Source: Actinoplanes sp. TBRC 11911
GTDB taxonomy: Bacteria > Actinomycetota > Actinomycetes > Mycobacteriales > Micromonosporaceae
Assembly (NCBI RefSeq): GCF_012933445.1
Contig: NZ_JABBNC010000013.1
Coordinates: 1 to 64,000, forward strand
Reading direction: 5' to 3'
DNA: 64,000 bases
Made by a program: the position numbers and the translations under genes. This document shows, piece by piece, positions 59,793 to 64,000 of the stretch. Each line of letters begins with the position of its first letter. Position 1 is the first letter of the stretch. A model generated the notes under the pieces. It was not told the DNA's origin and did no database searches. It saw only the letters and a list, made by a program, of their open reading frames with translations.

Positions 59793-61184
59793 CTACCAGA
59801 GCGCGATGTCGTGGTTCATTCGGAACATGTTCGCAGGGTCGAATCGACGCTGAACGCGGGCCAGCCGTTCCTGCCGCTGCGCGCCGTAGGCGAGGCGCAC
59901 GCGGTCGCCACCGGCATCCTCGTCGCCGCCGACGAAGTTGACTGTGCGCAGGCCGTCGACCTCCCATGGCGCGAGCCCGTTCCCCAACCGATGGAGGCGC
60001 GCGTTCAGCAGATCCTCGTCAGGACCGCCGATCCCGAACGCGTTCACGACGTACGGGCTCCGCAGCGCCGGAACGGCATTCGGCACCGGCGGCTCTCGAT
60101 CAGACGCACCGCCGAGCGGACGAATCTCGACCATCGTGAGCGGACAGTCCGGTTCCGGCCCGGCAACCTCGATGAAGGCGTCGAGCACCTCGTCGGACAG
60201 TTCCCTCAGCGTCGTTGTCCAGCTGTAAAGCGGAGTCCCGCTCTCGGTGTCGAGATCAATCATCGCGCTTTCGGCGTACGGCCGCGCGTACACCTGGTCG
60301 ATGAGCAAGGGAGAAATGGCGCGGATCGGGGCGATCAGCCGCTCGCCCTCCGCGGCCGGGCCGAGAAAGGCGAACCGGATCTGTAGCACGAAGGCGTTCC
60401 CCAGCATTTCGGGCAGTATTTCCGCCAGAACGGGAATGCGCTCGACGGCCACCGATGTGGTTGCGCGCTCCGGCAGTGACCCGGCCCACGTTCGCCATAT
60501 CGGCAACACGTCGGCCATGCTGCGGGCGGGCAGATACAGGCTGCCGCCGTAGGAGGTCGTCTCCTCCATCAGGTCGAACGTGATCGCGGTGACGACGCCG
60601 AAGTTGCCTTTGCCGCCGCGCAGTGCCCAGAACAGGTCGGGCTCGCCGTCGGCGGTGACATGTCGGAGCTCGCCGTCGGCGGTGACCACCTCGATCTCCC
60701 GCACGTGGTCGGCGGCCGAGCCCAGAGAACTCTGCCCGGCGCCCAATGTGTAGCCGACTACACCGGCTTCGGGGCTGGATCCACTCATCGGCGCCAGCCC
60801 GTACCGGGCGGCCTCGTCGACGACCGTTTTCCAGCGCACTCCGGCTTCGACGCGCGCAGTCCGGTCCGTCTTGTCGACGTGGACACCGTGCATTCGGGAC
60901 GTGTTGATGAGAACGGCACCGTGGGCGATTCGAACGACCTGACGCCCGGTTGCTCGAATCGCCACCGGCAGGTGGTGTCTGGCAGCGAAACGGACCACCG
61001 CCTGCACATCCGCCACGCTGGTCGCTCCGACTGCTATCACCGACTCCAGATATTCCAGCGGGTTGTCAGCGGCGGCCTCGGCAACATGGGTCGCGCCGTC
61101 AGTGGTTGAAACACCCCGGAAGAGAAAAACCGGCCCGGCGACGCCTTCACGTAGCTCCCTGACGTCACCTTCCCACGCGGACAT
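59793..61184 (-). CDS. FAD-linked oxidoreductase (BBE type), degenerate copy
   Basis: About 463 residues from ATG 61184 (a GTG at 61199 is also possible). The PCMH-type FAD domain (VGATSVADVQAVVRFAARHHLPVAIRATG, INTSRMHGVHVD, GLAPMSGSS, LFWALRGGKGNFGVVTAITFDL) and the berberine-bridge C-terminal (RLARVQRRFDPANMFRMNHDI) are intact. Compared with its paralogue at 63230, the covalent-FAD His is replaced by Arg (TGRQV versus TGHQV), and several residues are missing from the second FAD loop (LGAGQSSLGSAADHV versus LGGGQSPVLGRSLGWAADHV). It may bind FAD non-covalently or be inactive. Confidence 0.8.
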   Translation of the reverse strand: MSAWEGDVRELREGVAGPVFLFRGVSTTDGATHVAEAAADNPLEYLESVIAVGATSVADVQAVVRFAARHHLPVAIRATGRQVVRIAHGAVLINTSRMHGVHVDKTDRTARVEAGVRWKTVVDEAARYGLAPMSGSSPEAGVVGYTLGAGQSSLGSAADHVREIEVVTADGELRHVTADGEPDLFWALRGGKGNFGVVTAITFDLMEETTSYGGSLYLPARSMADVLPIWRTWAGSLPERATTSVAVERIPVLAEILPEMLGNAFVLQIRFAFLGPAAEGERLIAPIRAISPLLIDQVYARPYAESAMIDLDTESGTPLYSWTTTLRELSDEVLDAFIEVAGPEPDCPLTMVEIRPLGGASDREPPVPNAVPALRSPYVVNAFGIGGPDEDLLNARLHRLGNGLAPWEVDGLRTVNFVGGDEDAGGDRVRLAYGAQRQERLARVQRRFDPANMFRMNHDIALW

Positions 61185-61347
61185 TGAACCGTCATCCACT
61201 TTCTCTCACTATTCCGTCGCATGCGGAGGGGATTGGCGTGTGACGCCACGAAAGTGGCACGTCCACGATGTTGCTCCGGTTTTCGTGTCGTTGCCATCCC
61301 ACACGCCGGGTACCCAAAGCCCGCGCCTCCGGCAGCCCGTTTTGCGC

Positions 61348-61537
61348 ACCACGTGATGGGTACCCAAAAGATTTCAGAAACGACATGGCCCTGACCAGCG
61401 ACCGCGGGGATTCCAGCGTTCACGACAGTGACGTTCATCTGAGCGACGTTCGTTACAAGCAAAGGCTGTGACGAGGCCTGGATATCTCCCCGAGCCGAGC
61501 CATAACGTGTCGGTGGAGTCCACGGTTGCTTGTGGAC
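61348..61537 (+). promoter_or_regulatory. Duplicated ~190-bp leader, copy 2
   Basis: Closely similar to 47551-47739 over its whole length, with one short length change and the same terminal hairpin (61518-61537). It ends 61 bases before the start of the sedolisin-like secreted protein. A second GGGTACCC occurs 50 bases further upstream at 61308. No terminal inverted repeats, target duplication or transposase gene accompany it, so it looks like a retained regulatory module rather than a recent insertion. Confidence 0.75.
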
Positions 61538-61598
61538 TTCCGGCGTAACAGATCTGCGCCGGAATTCGCATTCGATCGCCAATCTGAAGGAACTAGGA

Positions 61599-62966
61599 GT
61601 GAGCCGAGTGCATTCACGTAAACGTTTTGGTTTCATCGCCGCCGCGATACCCTCCGTTCTCATGGCAGGTGCGCTGGCGGCGGATCCCGCCTTTGCGGCA
61701 GCCGGGACATCGCACGACGGGGGCGCCGCCGTCACACAGCAACCGGGAGATGCGACGATTCCGTTGCCGAATCATGAATGCCAAGCTGTCGCGCACACCA
61801 TCTGCTATACGCCCGCACAGCTGAGCAAGGCCTACAACCTGGACCCGCTGTACAAGGCCGGCATCACCGGCAAGGGCCAGACCATTGTGATCATGACGGC
61901 GTTCGGATCACCCACCCTTCAGCACGACCTTGACGTCTACAGCAAACAGTTCGGTCTCAAGACCACCAAGGTCGACGTCATCAGCTTCCGTCGCCAACCT
62001 GTCTTCGACCCGGACAACAATTCGCAGATCAATTGGGCGATCGGGATCACGGGTGAAGTCGAGCTGGCTCACACGGCCGCGCCGGACGCCCGGATCGTCC
62101 TGGCCGAAACCGGAGTGGACGTCGCGCAGACCGTTACCGGCTGGCGACAGGTGATGGACGCCGAGAAATACCTCATCGATCACAACATCGGTGACGTCAT
62201 CGTCAACGGTTTCAACACGACGGAAAACAACTTCCCCGGCTTCGACAAGGGGGACTTTTCCAGCATCGAAGACCTGCGGTACGCCTTCAAGGACGCCGAA
62301 AAGCACCACGTCACTCTGATCGGAGCTTCGGGTCAGCGCGGCACGACGAGCCTCGAACCGGATGGTTCGACCCCCTATCCGTTCCAGGTGAACTCGTGGC
62401 CGTCGTCCGACCCGCTTGTCACCTCCGTCGGCGGCACCAGCCTGCACCTGACTGACACGGGTGAGCGCACCGCACCCGACAGCGTTTTCAACGACAACGA
62501 CATTCACCTCGGGGCGAGCGGCGGCGGACTCTCGCACGTGTTCGCGCGCCCCTCTTACCAGGACGGCGTCAAGAATGTCGTGGGCAATCACCGCAGCACG
62601 CCGGACATCTCGATGAACGCCGCGGGCCGGGGCGGCTTCTGGACGTACGGGTCGGCTGTCCCTGTCTTTTCCGGCTGGCGTGAGCTCAACGGGACCGAGC
62701 AGGGGGCACCGTACTTCGCCGGCATCGTCGCTCTTGCCGGTCAGATGGCTCACCACCGCCTGGGCAACATCAATGAGACCGTGTACAAGCTGGCGGCCGC
62801 GTCCCGGCACGACGCCCGGACCGGAATCATCGACGTGAATGACGGGACGAACAACAACGTTGTCAACGTCCCGGGCTTCACCGCGGTGGACGGTTACGAA
62901 CCCGCGGCCGGGGTGGGCACTTTCAACGCCGCCCTCTTCGTGCCCCGGCTCGCCCAGGGCCACTGA
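61599..62966 (+). CDS. Sedolisin (S53)-like secreted protein, catalytic residues replaced
   Basis: 455 residues from GTG 61599 (AAGGA 7 bases upstream; GTG 61608 is an alternative). A signal peptide ends about ADPAFAAAG. The sedolisin fold is recognisable: PAQLSKAYNLDPLYKAGITGKGQTIVIMTAFG, VELAHTAAPDARIVLAE, LVTSVGGTSLHLT, GASGGGLSHVFARPSYQ, STPDISMNAA, APYFAGIVALAGQ and the calcium-site GYEPAAGVGTFNA. Where active S53 enzymes have Glu, Asp and Ser, this one has Gly149 and Glu153 (WAIGITGEVELAH) and Glu367 (NGTEQGAPYFAG in place of GTSxxxP). It is probably not a protease. A binding, inhibitory or structural role outside the cell is inferred. Confidence 0.75.
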   Translation: MSRVHSRKRFGFIAAAIPSVLMAGALAADPAFAAAGTSHDGGAAVTQQPGDATIPLPNHECQAVAHTICYTPAQLSKAYNLDPLYKAGITGKGQTIVIMTAFGSPTLQHDLDVYSKQFGLKTTKVDVISFRRQPVFDPDNNSQINWAIGITGEVELAHTAAPDARIVLAETGVDVAQTVTGWRQVMDAEKYLIDHNIGDVIVNGFNTTENNFPGFDKGDFSSIEDLRYAFKDAEKHHVTLIGASGQRGTTSLEPDGSTPYPFQVNSWPSSDPLVTSVGGTSLHLTDTGERTAPDSVFNDNDIHLGASGGGLSHVFARPSYQDGVKNVVGNHRSTPDISMNAAGRGGFWTYGSAVPVFSGWRELNGTEQGAPYFAGIVALAGQMAHHRLGNINETVYKLAAASRHDARTGIIDVNDGTNNNVVNVPGFTAVDGYEPAAGVGTFNAALFVPRLAQGH

Positions 62967-63229
62967 CGTCCACGAGCGTAATTGGCTGCCAGGCCTTCCA
63001 GCTGCCGCGCTCGCCGCCGTTGGCGGTCAGCGGGTGACTTGACGAGACAGGGCCCCTCATCGCCGGCACGGTGGTTTCACTCATCGTGACGGCGACCCGA
63101 TGGGGCCCTGTTCGTCCTTGCGTAGCGATCCAGGATGTTGCTGATCTCCGGAACGCATACCCGGGGCCTTGAAATACGTGTCGTCGTGGTTTTCGTGGAG
63201 TGGGCGCGAAACGAGAATGAGGGAAAGTA

Positions 63230-64000
63230 GTGACTGATTCAGCGCGGTCGCGGGAATTCGACCTGGCCGAGTTGCGTGAAGCCGTCGCCGGGCCGGTGTT
63301 GCGGCGGTCAGATGTGGGGTACACCAACGAGGTCGCCGTTTACAACCCGGTTGACTTTCTCGCACCGGTGGCGGCGGTCGGGGTGACCGGCGTGGCTGAT
63401 GTGCAAGCTGTGGTCCGCTTCGCTGCGAAACATGACCTGCCGGTCGCGATTCGGGCGACCGGGCATCAGGTGGCTCTCCACGCGCGCGGCGCCCTTCTCA
63501 TCAACACCTCCCGCATGGACGGTGTATCTGTCGACGAGATCGGGCGGATTGCACGAGTTGAGGCCGGCGTGCGCTGGAGCGCGGTCATCGACGAAGCCGC
63601 CCGGTACGGGTTGGCACCGATGAGCGGATCCAGTCCCGACGTCGGCGTGGTGGGCTACACGTTGGGCGGCGGGCAGAGTCCGGTGCTCGGCCGCTCCCTG
63701 GGCTGGGCCGCCGACCACGTGCGGGAGATCGAGGTGGTCACCGCCGACGGCGAGCTACGACACGTCACCGCCGACCGCGAGCCCGACCTGTTCTGGGCGC
63801 TGCGCGGCGGCAAAGGCAACTTCGGCGTCGTCACCGCGATCACGTTCGACCTGTTCGAGGTGGGCACGTTTTATGGGGGCAGCATGTATCTGCCCGGCGC
63901 GCGCATCGCTGAAGTGTTGCCGATATGGCGCACCTGGGCCGGCACGCTGCCCGAACAGGCAACCACATCGATCGCCGCCGAGCGAACCCCCGCGCTGCCG
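63230..64000 (+). CDS. FAD-linked oxidoreductase (BBE type), partial
   Basis: 257 codons; the gene runs off the right edge. GTG 63230 follows GAGGGAAA. It is a close paralogue of 59793-61184 in opposite orientation, and carries the features that copy lost: His in RATGHQVALH, expected to hold FAD covalently, and a full second FAD loop (LGGGQSPVLGRSLGWAADHV). Family enzymes oxidise alcohols, sugars or alkaloid-like substrates with oxygen as acceptor. The 263-base gap before it holds no gene that I can see. Confidence 0.85.
   Translation, partial: MTDSARSREFDLAELREAVAGPVLRRSDVGYTNEVAVYNPVDFLAPVAAVGVTGVADVQAVVRFAAKHDLPVAIRATGHQVALHARGALLINTSRMDGVSVDEIGRIARVEAGVRWSAVIDEAARYGLAPMSGSSPDVGVVGYTLGGGQSPVLGRSLGWAADHVREIEVVTADGELRHVTADREPDLFWALRGGKGNFGVVTAITFDLFEVGTFYGGSMYLPGARIAEVLPIWRTWAGTLPEQATTSIAAERTPALP

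Overview
The window comes from a high-GC actinomycete. Evidence includes GTG and TTG starts, ATGA-type gene overlaps, a SigE-like ECF sigma factor, LmbU-type and NarL/LuxR-type regulators, and many secreted multidomain enzymes. The gene content suggests a Micromonosporaceae-like soil organism, but nothing here fixes the genus. No rRNA, tRNA, CRISPR array, transposase or integrase was seen.

Layout. 1-14 kb holds a sugar-binding lipoprotein (cut by the left edge), a MarR regulator, a SMI1/KNR4 protein, a large M36 metallopeptidase, two luciferase-like (LLM) oxidoreductases, a beta-helix/ricin-lectin glycosidase-like exoprotein, a secreted propeller-like protein and a CapA-family lipoprotein. 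14.1-41.6 kb is one biosynthetic gene cluster (BGC). 41.7-47.4 kb holds a RecD2-like helicase, two tandem lipoproteins, and an MFS exporter with a GntR regulator. 47.5-64 kb is a mosaic of exoproteins (propeller, SGNH hydrolase, PQQ-propeller/beta-helix, catalytically degenerate sedolisin), an ECF sigma factor with a membrane partner, a P450, an NmrA-like protein, a lone phage-type holin, a hemerythrin protein, a TetR regulator and two FAD-oxidase paralogues.

The BGC. A leftward operon encodes a fatty acyl-AMP ligase, two long acyl-CoA dehydrogenases, an ACP, a KAS III-like enzyme, a Cys-less KAS-like partner, a half-length dehydrogenase, a full dehydrogenase, a MATE exporter and an LmbU regulator. 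A rightward operon from the same divergent promoter encodes a canonical FabH, a second KAS III-like/Cys-less pair, and a butirosin-type set (ATP-grasp aminoacyl-ACP ligase, PLP decarboxylase, ACP), followed after a terminator by a second ATP-grasp ligase. A third unit encodes a carrier protein, SbnA-like and SbnB-like enzymes (2,3-diaminopropionate synthesis) and a stand-alone adenylation enzyme. A fourth encodes a LuxR regulator, an Sfp-type phosphopantetheinyl transferase and a C-A-T-TE NRPS module. Together they imply an acylated, probably unsaturated product. It would combine an ACP-borne decarboxylated amino acid, diaminopropionate and at least one NRPS-selected amino acid. No ketoreductase, dehydratase or malonyl transferase is visible.

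The most unusual features are the two KAS III-like enzymes with a C-H-H instead of C-H-N triad, each followed by a paralogue lacking the active cysteine. This looks like a ketosynthase/chain-length-factor arrangement built on a FabH-type scaffold. A second is a duplicated ~190-bp leader ending in a conserved hairpin, upstream of two unrelated secreted-protein genes. A third is a sedolisin-like exoprotein in which all inferred catalytic residues are replaced.
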